From: an uncultured Clostridia bacterium
Lineage (GTDB): Bacteria; Bacillota_A; Clostridia; Christensenellales; CAG-138
Assembly (NCBI GenBank): GCA_946623765.1
Contig: CAMORL010000071.1
Coordinates: 1-7,960 of the forward strand
Direction of reading: 5' to 3'
DNA: 7,960 nucleotides
Below the pieces are notes generated by a model. The model saw only the letters and a list, made by a program, of their open reading frames with translations, was not told where the DNA came from and did not search any database. Each line of letters opens with the position of its first letter. Position 1 is the stretch's first letter. Shown here in pieces: positions 1-5,389 of this stretch. The position numbers and the translations under genes were made by a program.

Positions 1-49
1 CCTACTGCGCAGAGTAAGTTACCAACAGTCACAACAAGACCGCTTAGCA
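1..49 (+). other. 3' end of an unidentified plus-strand transcript
   Basis: A plus-strand intrinsic terminator follows this stretch, so some gene or RNA must end here, but its body is outside the window. One frame reads Tyr-Cys-Ala-Glu and then TAA at 13-15. That would place a stop codon about 35 nt before the terminator hairpin, a normal distance, but four codons are too few to identify a product. The other two plus frames stay open through the terminator and are less likely. The end of a structured RNA is also possible; I do not recognise one. Confidence 0.3.
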
Positions 50-76
50 CGGAACCCAAACGGGTTCCGTTTTTTT
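50..76 (+). terminator. Intrinsic terminator of the upstream plus-strand transcript
   Basis: An 8-bp perfect GC-rich stem (CGGAACCC at 50-57 with GGGTTCCG at 62-69) closes a 4-nt AAAC loop and runs straight into seven T residues (70-76). There is no matching T run on the minus strand, so it acts in the plus direction only. It closes whatever enters the window from the left. Confidence 0.88.
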
Positions 77-144
77 GTTCCGGCAAAACGGGGTCAATAT
101 GACGCGAAGCTAAATGCTGCGGATGTGTTTTTGGACCCGTGCCG

Positions 145-175
145 AACATACAAACGGACGGGCAATGCCCGTCCG
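145..175 (-). terminator. Probable terminator of the Cys/His-repeat protein gene
   Basis: A 9-bp perfect stem (155-163 with 167-175, CGGACGGGC and its complement) with a 3-nt loop lies 25 nt past the stop codon at 201. On the minus strand it is followed by a broken U tract, TTTGTATGTT (154-145). The stem is strong but the U run is interrupted, so efficiency is uncertain. Nothing T-rich directly follows the stem on the plus strand. Confidence 0.6.
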
Positions 176-200
176 CGCGGTATCATCGGTTTTTTCGGCG

Positions 201-1160
201 TCACTTCATCCGGAACACGGGAACCGTATCGTCGAGCACGGCGCTCGCGGGCAGATACAGCCGCGTCGCGTCTTTCGCAAGACGGTAGTTGTAGAAGATC
301 AGCAGCACGCCGTCGTATCCCTTCGGCACCAGAACGCCCTCCTGCCAGCAGAAGCGCAGCTCGCGGTCATACCAGTCCGCCTCGGTATAGGGACCGGTCT
401 TTTGCCAGCACTGCACGCGCATGCCGTACCAGTCGGCGGCAAAGGGCCGCAGTCCGTTTTCGTCCTCCCGCGCCGCCATATCGTCGTCCAGCAGATAATA
501 ATCACCGTATGTCCACGCCGCCTGCGCGCCGTTCTTTTTGGCATCATCCCCCGCAAAGACGAGGCGCACCGTCGCGATATGCCATTCATAACCCTCCCGC
601 GCAGGGAAGGTCTCGTCGCCGTCGATCACCTTAAAATCGACGATTTCCACCGTTCCGGTCACGTCGACGCCGTAATCCTCATAGGACGCGGTCGTATACG
701 GCGCGGGTACGCCGACGGACAGTTCGTTCAGCGTCCGGTCCGAAAGCGCGGCGGAAAGCGGTTCGCCCTCCGTATATCCGCAGCGGCGGCACGCCGCGCG
801 GGTCTGGTAGTTCGGTTCGGTCATGTCGTGCCCCAAAGGGCTTCCCTGCGTCGCCTCGCAGCGCGCGCAGATCTCCGGCTCCGTACAGGTTGCGGGAAGC
901 CATTCGTGTCCTTTCGGATCGCCGAGTTTGATCCCGCAGCGCAGACAGACCGACGGTTCGGTGCAGGATGCCTCACCCGCTTCGTGTCCCAAAGGCTCGC
1001 CGCGCACAGCTTTGCAGCGCGAACACACCTCCGGTTCCGTGCACGTCGCCTTCCGGTATTGATGATTTCCGAACACGCAGGTGCAGAAAACCAGCACCGC
1101 CAACGCTACGGCGGCGGCCGCGGCAACGCCCGTTCCGATCCACAGCAGGGTTCGTTTCAT
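201..1160 (-). CDS. Membrane-anchored or secreted protein with four 26-residue Cys/His repeats
   Basis: A 319-residue protein of unknown function. Residues 1-5 carry the positive charge (MKRT) and residues 6-28 are a hydrophobic Ala/Val/Leu-rich segment: a signal anchor or signal peptide. There is no good lipobox before Cys26. Residues 33-135 hold four units with an exact 26-residue period (His33, 59, 85, 111). The first three read C-x5-C-x2-C-x9-H (C40/46/49/H59, C66/72/75/H85, C92/98/101/H111); the fourth keeps only C124 and C127. The rest, about 145-319, is rich in Tyr, Trp and Asp. Its EGYEW segment, followed by beta-like strands and an Asp-rich loop (225-227), recalls secreted DUF4352-type immunoglobulin-like domains; this is a resemblance, not a firm call. 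The start is set by AAAGGAG (1169-1175) 8 nt before the ATG, which also opens the signal segment. It is a single gene with its own promoter and probable terminator. The Cys/His sets could bind a metal such as zinc or form disulfides outside the cell; the sequence does not decide. Confidence 0.85.
   Translation of the reverse strand: MKRTLLWIGTGVAAAAAVALAVLVFCTCVFGNHQYRKATCTEPEVCSRCKAVRGEPLGHEAGEASCTEPSVCLRCGIKLGDPKGHEWLPATCTEPEICARCEATQGSPLGHDMTEPNYQTRAACRRCGYTEGEPLSAALSDRTLNELSVGVPAPYTTASYEDYGVDVTGTVEIVDFKVIDGDETFPAREGYEWHIATVRLVFAGDDAKKNGAQAAWTYGDYYLLDDDMAAREDENGLRPFAADWYGMRVQCWQKTGPYTEADWYDRELRFCWQEGVLVPKGYDGVLLIFYNYRLAKDATRLYLPASAVLDDTVPVFRMK
756..1064 (-). repeat. Tandem 26-codon repeat inside the Cys/His protein gene
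   Basis: Residues 33-135 are four head-to-tail units of about 78 bp. The shared core is A-(T/S)-C-T-E-P-x-x-C-x-R-C, followed by G-x-P-x-G-H in units one to three. Units are diverged at the DNA level, so this is an old protein-domain duplication and not a recent slippage array. The last unit has lost its first Cys (Tyr at 118) and its closing His (Ala at 137). Confidence 0.85.
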
Positions 1161-1191
1161 GCAATCCGCTCCTTTCCCTCAGGGTTTTATT

Positions 1192-1220
1192 AGTGTATCA
1201 TACGCACCTTCCGAATGCAA
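1192..1220 (-). promoter_or_regulatory. Promoter of the Cys/His-repeat protein gene
   Basis: On the minus strand TTGCAT (1220-1215), a 17-nt spacer and TACACT (1197-1192) form a sigma-A-type promoter. The last spacer bases, TGA, give an extended -10 (TGnTACACT). The predicted start near 1185 leaves a leader of about 25 nt that contains the AAAGGAG ribosome site. No operator-like palindrome is visible. Confidence 0.6.
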
Positions 1221-1284
1221 GTATACGTCCCCGGCACGATTCGTGCAAATACGCTCGCTTTCATGTTCCGCTTGCACTTTTCAT

Positions 1285-1340
1285 GCGTCATTCCAAAGCG
1301 CCGCGCGGAGCGTATCGCCGGCGTCGCGGGACATCTTTGC
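1285..1340. repeat. Possible copy of a dispersed intergenic repeat
   Basis: This stretch of the 226-nt gap between cdsA and the next gene reads, on the minus strand, from GCAAAGATGTCCCGCGAC to CGCTTTGGAATGACGC. Its ends resemble the AAGATxTC...GGAATGAC pattern of short dispersed elements that I know from intergenic regions of many bacterial genomes. Only one copy is in the window, so repetition cannot be shown here. It does not look coding and has no promoter of its own. The rest of the gap (1221-1284) holds only a small inverted repeat, GCACGA-T-TCGTGC, at 1236-1248. Confidence 0.3.
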
Positions 1341-1345
1341 CCGAC

Positions 1346-1369
1346 AAAAAAGCTCTCCTTGCGGAGAGC
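1346..1369 (-). terminator. Intrinsic terminator of cdsA
   Basis: On the minus strand a 7-bp perfect stem (1369-1363 with 1358-1352) closes a GCAA tetraloop, which fits the stable GNRA class, and is followed at once by six T residues (1351-1346). It begins 17 nt after the cdsA stop codon. It ends the cdsA transcript before the promoter at 1192-1220. Confidence 0.9.
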
Positions 1370-1386
1370 CGAACTATGCGGATGGG

Positions 1387-2199
1387 TTACAGCCGGAAGA
1401 GAATCAGCGCAAAATACGCCACCGGCATCGCAAAGCAGAAGCTGTCGATGCGGTCGATGACGCCTCCGTGTCCCGGCAGCAGATCGGAAAAGTCCTTGAT
1501 CCCCGCCTGCCGCTTGATCATGGAGGCGACGAGATCGCCGAGCTGACCGGCAATCGTGCAGAAGAACGAAGTGACGACGTACACATACCACGGAATATCG
1601 GCATAGCTTCGCAGCAGCCACCAGCCGAGCAGACCGAGCGCGGTGCCGAGCAGCGTCCCCGCGAGCGAGCCTTCGACCGTCTTATGCGGGCTGATCGACG
1701 GGCACAGAAGGTGCTTTCCGAACGCGCGTCCGAAGAAATACGCGAACATATCGCAGCCGGCGGCGGAAAGCAGCGTAATCAGCAGAACAGGGTACATCAG
1801 CGTTTCGGGCTGCACGGACAGGTATGCGTACCCGAGCAGAAACAGCGTCGGGTAGAGGCAGACGATGCAGGAGCCCAGAACATCGCGCATCTGCGTCTTG
1901 CGGAACAGCGCCGCAAGCAGCGCAAGCATCATGACGATACTCGCGGCGGTGATATAGAACGCGGTCTCATCCTTGAAATAGAACAGCACGCACATCGCGA
2001 GCGCAAGGAAGCGCGCCATCCACGGCGAGGTCAGAAAGCCCATGTGGTTCAGCGCGTCGGACATCTCCCGCGCGGCAAACCAGATGAAGATATAGAAGAA
2101 GCAGAGCCGCGTGACCGGTCCGAGATAAACGCTGATCGCAAGCAGCGCAAGAAGCACGATCCCCGTCACGCTGCGCACCCGCGTTCCGCCCTTTTTCAT
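1387..2199 (-). CDS. cdsA: Phosphatidate cytidylyltransferase (CDP-diglyceride synthase)
   Basis: A 270-residue integral membrane enzyme that joins CTP and phosphatidic acid into CDP-diacylglycerol, the precursor of the bacterial phospholipids. The family signature is complete at residues 226-252: S226-M-I-K-R230, K235-D236, H244-G-G246, D249-R250, D252. The metal- and nucleotide-binding segment before it is also present (CDMFAYFFGRAFGK, 149-162, then SPHKTVEG, 170-177). The remainder is a run of hydrophobic helices, as usual for the family, and length is normal. The ATG is set by AAAGGAGG (2209-2216) 9 nt upstream and by the basic MKKGG start. It has its own strong promoter and a terminator, so it can be expressed alone. 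The gene is most often found beside uppS, dxr and rseP, but here the neighbours are the feo genes and an unrelated repeat protein. Essential housekeeping role inferred from the family. Confidence 0.97.
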   Translation of the reverse strand: MKKGGTRVRSVTGIVLLALLAISVYLGPVTRLCFFYIFIWFAAREMSDALNHMGFLTSPWMARFLALAMCVLFYFKDETAFYITAASIVMMLALLAALFRKTQMRDVLGSCIVCLYPTLFLLGYAYLSVQPETLMYPVLLITLLSAAGCDMFAYFFGRAFGKHLLCPSISPHKTVEGSLAGTLLGTALGLLGWWLLRSYADIPWYVYVVTSFFCTIAGQLGDLVASMIKRQAGIKDFSDLLPGHGGVIDRIDSFCFAMPVAYFALILFRL

Positions 2200-2230
2200 G
2201 CAGTCTCTCCTCCTTTGCCGTACGATGTAC

Positions 2231-2259
2231 AGTATAGCACAGCCGGCATTATTTGTCAG
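2231..2259 (-). promoter_or_regulatory. Promoter of cdsA
   Basis: CTGACA (2259-2254), exactly 17 nt, then TATACT (2236-2231) on the minus strand. Each hexamer matches the sigma-A consensus at five of six bases, and TGC before the -10 adds an extended -10. The -35 lies within or against the last codons of the preceding small gene (stop at 2249-2251). Predicted start near 2224, leader about 25 nt. I see no terminator between the feo genes and this promoter, so read-through may add to cdsA expression. Confidence 0.75.
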
Positions 2260-2404
2260 TATCTTTTTTCACACAGCCTGCGCCGCAGGCGGAACAGTCC
2301 CCGCAGCAGGAGCGTCCGCGTTTTTTGCGCCGCACGGCAAGGAATATCGCGGCGCCGAGCGCAAGCAGCACCGCTGCAAGAATCATCCAGTCGACGGGTC
2401 TCAC
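2249..2404 (-). CDS. FeoB-associated Cys-rich membrane protein
   Basis: A 51-residue protein directly after feoB. Residues 7-24 form one membrane helix, followed by a basic stop-transfer patch (RRKKRGR, 25-31) and a cysteine cluster with C33, C34, C37, C40 and C44, then a charged tail (KKDTDK). This layout matches the small Cys-rich proteins encoded beside feoB in Firmicutes, where no classical FeoC is found. Their role is not settled; Fe2+ or redox handling at the transporter is the usual guess. The start chosen is GTG at 2404, which overlaps the feoB stop as GTGA and has GGAGG 8 nt upstream inside the feoB end. Translation is therefore probably coupled to feoB. An in-frame ATG six codons later lacks a ribosome site. 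The positively charged patch after the helix suggests that the Cys tail faces the cytoplasm. Confidence 0.85.
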   Translation of the reverse strand: MRPVDWMILAAVLLALGAAIFLAVRRKKRGRSCCGDCSACGAGCVKKDTDK

Positions 2405-4752
2405 AGGCGGAACCCTCCGCCGATGAAGTGCACGAGGAACGCCATGATCCACGCCACGACGCACTGGAACAGCACGACGAGCGCGGCCCAGCCCCTGCCG
2501 AGCTCACGCCGGATCGAGGCGATCGCCGCCACGCACGGCGTATACAGGAGGCTGAACGTCAGAAACGACAGCGCGGCAAGCGGCGACAATACGCTCTGGA
2601 TCGCCGTCCCCGGTCCGAACAGCACGTTCACCGTGGAGACCACGCTCTCCTTTGCAAGGAAGCCCGAAATTAACGCCGTGGACATGCGCCAGTCACCGAA
2701 GCCGAGCGGCTTGAAAACAGGCGCGATCGTTCCGGCAACGACGGCAAGGATCGAATCGTGCTGATTCCCGACGATGTTCAGCCGGAAATCGAACGTTTGC
2801 AAGAACCAGATCACGATCGTGGCGATCAGGATGATCGTAAACGCGCGTTCAAGGAAATCCTTTGCCTTGTCCCACAGAAGCCGCAGAACATTCTTCACGC
2901 CCGGCAGACGGTAGTTCGGCAGTTCCATCACAAACGGCACCGCCTCGCCCCGGAACAGCGTGCCCTTGCTGAGAAGCGCAAAGAGGATGCCGACGAGGAT
3001 GCCGAATACGTACATCCCGATCATGACGAGCGCCGCATACCGCGGGAAGAACGCTTCGGAGAAGAACGCGTAGATCGGCAGTTTTGCCGAGCAGCTCATA
3101 AACGGCGTCAGCAAAATCGTCAGCTTGCGATCGCGCGCAGAGGGCAGCGTGCGGCTTGCCATGACGCCCGGGACCGTGCAGCCGAAACCGATCAGCATCG
3201 GCACGATGCTCCTGCCCGAAAGCCCGATCTTCCTGAGCAGCTTATCCATGACGAACGCGACGCGCGCCATATACCCCGTGTCCTCCAGAAGCGAGAGGAA
3301 CAGAAACAGCACGAGGATGATCGGCAAAAAGCTCAAAACGCTTCCGATGCCCGCAAAAATGCCCTTGATGAGCAGCGAATGCAGCACGGGACTGACGTTC
3401 CACGACGTCAGCGCGGAATTGACGACGCCCGTCAGCGCATCGATGCCAAGCGCAAGAAGATCCTGCAGTCCCTTTCCGATCACGTGGAACGTCAGGAAGA
3501 ACACCAGTCCCATGATTGCGATAAACACGGGGATCGCCGTCCATTTGCCGGTGAGCACCCTGTCGATGCGTTCGCTGCGCTTGTGCTCCCTGCTCTCGTG
3601 CGGCTTGACGACCGTCGCGTCGCACAGCTTCTGAATGAACGAAAACCGCATGTCCGCAATGGCGGCGGCGCGATCCAGCCCGCGCTCCTCCTCCATCTGG
3701 CAGATGATATGCTCGACCATTTCGCGCTCGTTCTCGCTGAGCGCCAGCGCTTCGGTCACATACGGATCGCCCTCGACGAGCTTGCTCGCCGCAAAGCGCA
3801 GGGGGATCTTCGCCTCCTCGGCGTGATCCTCGATCAGATGCATGATGCCGTGCAGGCAGCGGTGCACCGCGCCGCCGTGCGCGTCCCTGTCACAGAAGTC
3901 CGTGCGGCTCGGCTTTTCCTGAAACTGCGCGACGTGCATCGCGTGGCTGACGAGCTCGTCAACGCCTTCGTTCTTTGCCGCAGAGATCGGAATGACCGGA
4001 ATGCCGAGAAGCGATTCCATTTCATTGATGCGGATCGAGCCTCCGTTGCCGCGCACCTCGTCCATCATGTTCAGCGCAAGCACCATCGGCACGTTGAGTT
4101 CCATGAGCTGCATCGTGAGATACAGGTTGCGCTCGATGTTCGTTGCGTCGACGATGTTGATGATGCCGGTGGGCTTCTCGTCGAGGATGAACCGGCGGGA
4201 GACGCGCTCCTCGTCGGAATACGGCGACAGCGAATAGATGCCCGGCAGGTCGGTGATCTCCGTATTCGGATTGCCGCGGATCGCTCCGCCCTTGCGGTCG
4301 ACCGTTACGCCCGGAAAGTTGCCGACGTGCTGATTCGCTCCGGTCAGCTGATTAAAGAGCGTGGTCTTGCCGCAGTTCTGATTGCCGGCAAGCGCAAACG
4401 TCAGTTTTGTGCCTTTTTTCAGCGGTGTTTCCGTTTCCTTGATGTGGAATCTGCCGGTTTCGCCGAGACCCGGGTGCTCCACCTTGTTCCGGCGGATCTT
4501 CTTCGGCGCGTCCTGTTCGGCGTCCGTGCGGCGCGCTTCGATCTTTTCGGCGTCCGCCACGCGCAGCGTCAGCTCGTAGCCGTGTATCCGGAACTCCATC
4601 GGATCTCCCATCGGCGCGAGCTTTACGAGCGTCATCCTTGCGCCGGGAATCACTCCCATGTCCAGAAAATGCTGTCGCAGCGCGCCTTCGCCGCCTACGG
4701 TTTCCACAATCGCGGATTCCCCGGGCTTCAGTTCCCGCAGCGTCATTCCCAT
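2401..4752 (-). CDS. feoB: FeoA-FeoB fusion, GTP-dependent ferrous iron transporter
   Basis: A 783-residue inner-membrane Fe2+ importer that carries FeoA and FeoB in one chain. Residues 1-75 are an SH3-like FeoA domain. A basic linker (about 76-116) leads to the G domain with G1 GNQNCGKT (123-130), G2 NFPGVTVD (145-152), G3 DLPG (168-171), G4 NMMD (228-231) and G5 SAA (257-259). G1 has Gln where many FeoB proteins have Pro. A helical spacer (about 275-400) precedes the membrane part (404-783). That part holds the two Gate motifs, GFGCTVPG (522-529) and SCSAKLPIY (553-561), and a late TPC (738-740); Cys525, Cys554 and Cys740 fit the pore-lining cysteines of the family. The start is ATG 4752, preceded by GGAGG at 5-nt spacing and opening directly into FeoA. 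The frame stays open 72 codons further upstream, but that would run across the promoter. The four-base overlap with the small Cys-rich gene makes a two-gene operon. No clear Fur-type box is visible. Confidence 0.97.
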   Translation of the reverse strand: MGMTLRELKPGESAIVETVGGEGALRQHFLDMGVIPGARMTLVKLAPMGDPMEFRIHGYELTLRVADAEKIEARRTDAEQDAPKKIRRNKVEHPGLGETGRFHIKETETPLKKGTKLTFALAGNQNCGKTTLFNQLTGANQHVGNFPGVTVDRKGGAIRGNPNTEITDLPGIYSLSPYSDEERVSRRFILDEKPTGIINIVDATNIERNLYLTMQLMELNVPMVLALNMMDEVRGNGGSIRINEMESLLGIPVIPISAAKNEGVDELVSHAMHVAQFQEKPSRTDFCDRDAHGGAVHRCLHGIMHLIEDHAEEAKIPLRFAASKLVEGDPYVTEALALSENEREMVEHIICQMEEERGLDRAAAIADMRFSFIQKLCDATVVKPHESREHKRSERIDRVLTGKWTAIPVFIAIMGLVFFLTFHVIGKGLQDLLALGIDALTGVVNSALTSWNVSPVLHSLLIKGIFAGIGSVLSFLPIILVLFLFLSLLEDTGYMARVAFVMDKLLRKIGLSGRSIVPMLIGFGCTVPGVMASRTLPSARDRKLTILLTPFMSCSAKLPIYAFFSEAFFPRYAALVMIGMYVFGILVGILFALLSKGTLFRGEAVPFVMELPNYRLPGVKNVLRLLWDKAKDFLERAFTIILIATIVIWFLQTFDFRLNIVGNQHDSILAVVAGTIAPVFKPLGFGDWRMSTALISGFLAKESVVSTVNVLFGPGTAIQSVLSPLAALSFLTFSLLYTPCVAAIASIRRELGRGWAALVVLFQCVVAWIMAFLVHFIGGGFRL

Positions 4753-4789
4753 ATTCCCCTCCGTACCCTGTATAAAACTTATTTGAAGA

Positions 4790-4818
4790 ATTATATCCCA
4801 TTCCCGCTGCAGATGCAA
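4790..4818 (-). promoter_or_regulatory. Promoter of the feo operon
   Basis: TTGCAT (4818-4813), a 17-nt spacer and a perfect TATAAT (4795-4790) on the minus strand. Predicted start is near 4783, leader about 30 nt with GGAGGGG before the ATG. The AT-rich stretch after the -10 has TATAA and TTATA facing each other (4795-4771), which is not a recognisable Fur, DtxR or MntR site. Upstream, 4819-4966 shows only a small palindrome (GCTCCC-AC-GGGAGC, about 4865-4878) and no gene. Confidence 0.8.
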
Positions 4819-4966
4819 GCGATTATCCCGTCGAAACGCAAATTCCCCCGCGCCGCACGCGATCTGCTCCCACGGGAGCGCGGATCCCTCGTCAAGCCGT
4901 TTCCGGGACGGCACGCGCGGCTGCTTCAACGGATCGACGGAAGGTCCTCCAAATGCCCATCCATGC

Positions 4967-4999
4967 AAAAAACGTCTCCGACCGGTACGATCGAAGACG
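4967..4999 (-). terminator. Second of two tandem terminators after the lipoprotein gene
   Basis: On the minus strand 4999-4988 can pair with 4984-4973 in a 12-bp stem (two G-U pairs) with a 3-nt loop, and six T residues (4972-4967) follow at once. It begins three bases after the T run of the preceding terminator. There is no T run on the plus-strand side. Confidence 0.75.
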
Positions 5000-5001
5000 C
5001 G

Positions 5002-5031
5002 AAAAAAGAGGCTTCCGCTCCGGGCGGAAGC
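5002..5031 (-). terminator. First of two tandem terminators after the lipoprotein gene
   Basis: On the minus strand an 8-bp perfect stem, GCTTCCGC (5031-5024) with GCGGAAGC (5018-5011), closes a 5-nt loop and is followed by CTC and six T residues (5007-5002). It starts 12 nt after the lipoprotein stop codon. Confidence 0.88.
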
Positions 5032-5043
5032 TGCCCCGCCGTT

Positions 5044-5292
5044 TCAGTTTCCTGCGGTTGCGGCTGCGGACGGGGATGCAAGAGGCTCCGTCGGCATGAC
5101 GGGCGCGGTCGTGATCTCCGGCGTTACATTCGGCGTCGGCACGGGCGCCATGGTCGGCGCAGCGCTGACCGTGGGGGACGGCTTTGCCGTCGGCGCCTTG
5201 GTCGGCATCGACGCGCTTCCGCGCACCGAGCATGTACAGCCGACCAGTGCAAGCAGCAGCGTCATCAGCGGGATCAAAAAGAATCGCTTCAT
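5044..5292 (-). CDS. Small Thr/Pro/Ala-rich lipoprotein, function unknown
   Basis: An 82-residue protein. Residues 1-19 are a classic lipoprotein signal peptide: MKR, a hydrophobic stretch (4-17) and the lipobox LVGC with Cys19 as the lipidation site. The mature part of about 64 residues is almost only Thr, Pro, Ala, Ser, Val and Met, in a loose T-x-A-P-T pattern, with no aromatic residue and no recognisable domain. It looks like an extended, disordered, surface-exposed linker. The start is the ATG at 5292, with AAGGAG 9 nt upstream; an in-frame ATG three codons earlier overlaps that ribosome site and is unlikely. The gene is divergent from ksgA across 97 nt and ends in two terminators, so it is a single-gene unit. 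It could be a decayed or truncated lipoprotein that lost a C-terminal domain, but the terminator directly behind the stop argues that this is the natural end. Confidence 0.75.
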   Translation of the reverse strand: MKRFFLIPLMTLLLALVGCTCSVRGSASMPTKAPTAKPSPTVSAAPTMAPVPTPNVTPEITTAPVMPTEPLASPSAAATAGN

Positions 5293-5345
5293 GATACGCA
5301 TCTCCTTTCGGTTCTTTTTCGATAGCATTCCCGCGATCGCCGGCG

Positions 5346-5374
5346 GTTATACGCTTGCGGGACCGGAAAAACTA
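5346..5374 (-). promoter_or_regulatory. Possible promoter of the lipoprotein gene
   Basis: On the minus strand TATAAC (5351-5346) matches the -10 consensus at five of six bases and would give a leader of about 47 nt. The -35 at the right distance (AGTTTT, 5374-5369) is poor. The site would overlap the divergent ksgA promoter, so the two might compete for polymerase. A weaker alternative -10 lies closer to the gene (TGC-TATCGA, near 5324-5316). Confidence 0.3.
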
Positions 5375-5383
5375 TGCTATACT
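5355..5383 (+). promoter_or_regulatory. Promoter of ksgA, giving a probable leaderless mRNA
   Basis: TTGCGG (5355-5360), 17 nt, then TATACT (5378-5383) with TGC immediately before it, an extended -10. The -10 ends six bases before the A of the ksgA ATG at 5390, so transcription should begin at or next to the start codon. No Shine-Dalgarno sequence lies in the bases before the ATG (GCGGGC). Confidence 0.65.
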
Positions 5384-5389
5384 GCGGGC

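Noticed and set aside
1..49. 3' end of a known RNA such as RNase P, 6S or tmRNA
   Set aside because: None of the conserved 3'-end motifs of these RNAs could be recognised in the 49 bases present.
756..1064. CRISPR-like or satellite repeat array
   Set aside because: The about 78-bp units are coding, in frame and diverged, with no spacers; the periodicity belongs to the protein.
114..1193. Plus-strand frame antisense to the Cys/His-repeat gene
   Set aside because: The minus-strand product has a signal segment, periodic repeats, a good ribosome site and a promoter; the plus-strand product is Arg-rich and featureless.
1081..2673. Long plus-strand frame antisense to cdsA and the feo genes
   Set aside because: Arg/His/Gln-rich composition typical of an antisense shadow, no ribosome site, and it crosses the cdsA terminator and promoter.
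4771..4795. Fur, DtxR or riboswitch control of feo
   Set aside because: TATAA and TTATA face each other, but no 7-1-7 Fur box or DtxR-type palindrome can be made out, and the leader of about 30 nt is too short for a riboswitch.
2758..5325. Very long open plus-strand frame antisense to feoB
   Set aside because: It mirrors feoB on the other strand. Its translation is a low-complexity run of Arg, His, Asp and Gln with no domain, and it runs through the promoter and both terminators. GC-rich genes commonly leave such open antisense frames.
5096..5389. Upstream extension of ksgA in the same frame
   Set aside because: It overlaps the lipoprotein gene on the other strand and crosses the ksgA promoter. 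The KsgA fold begins normally shortly after the ATG at 5390.
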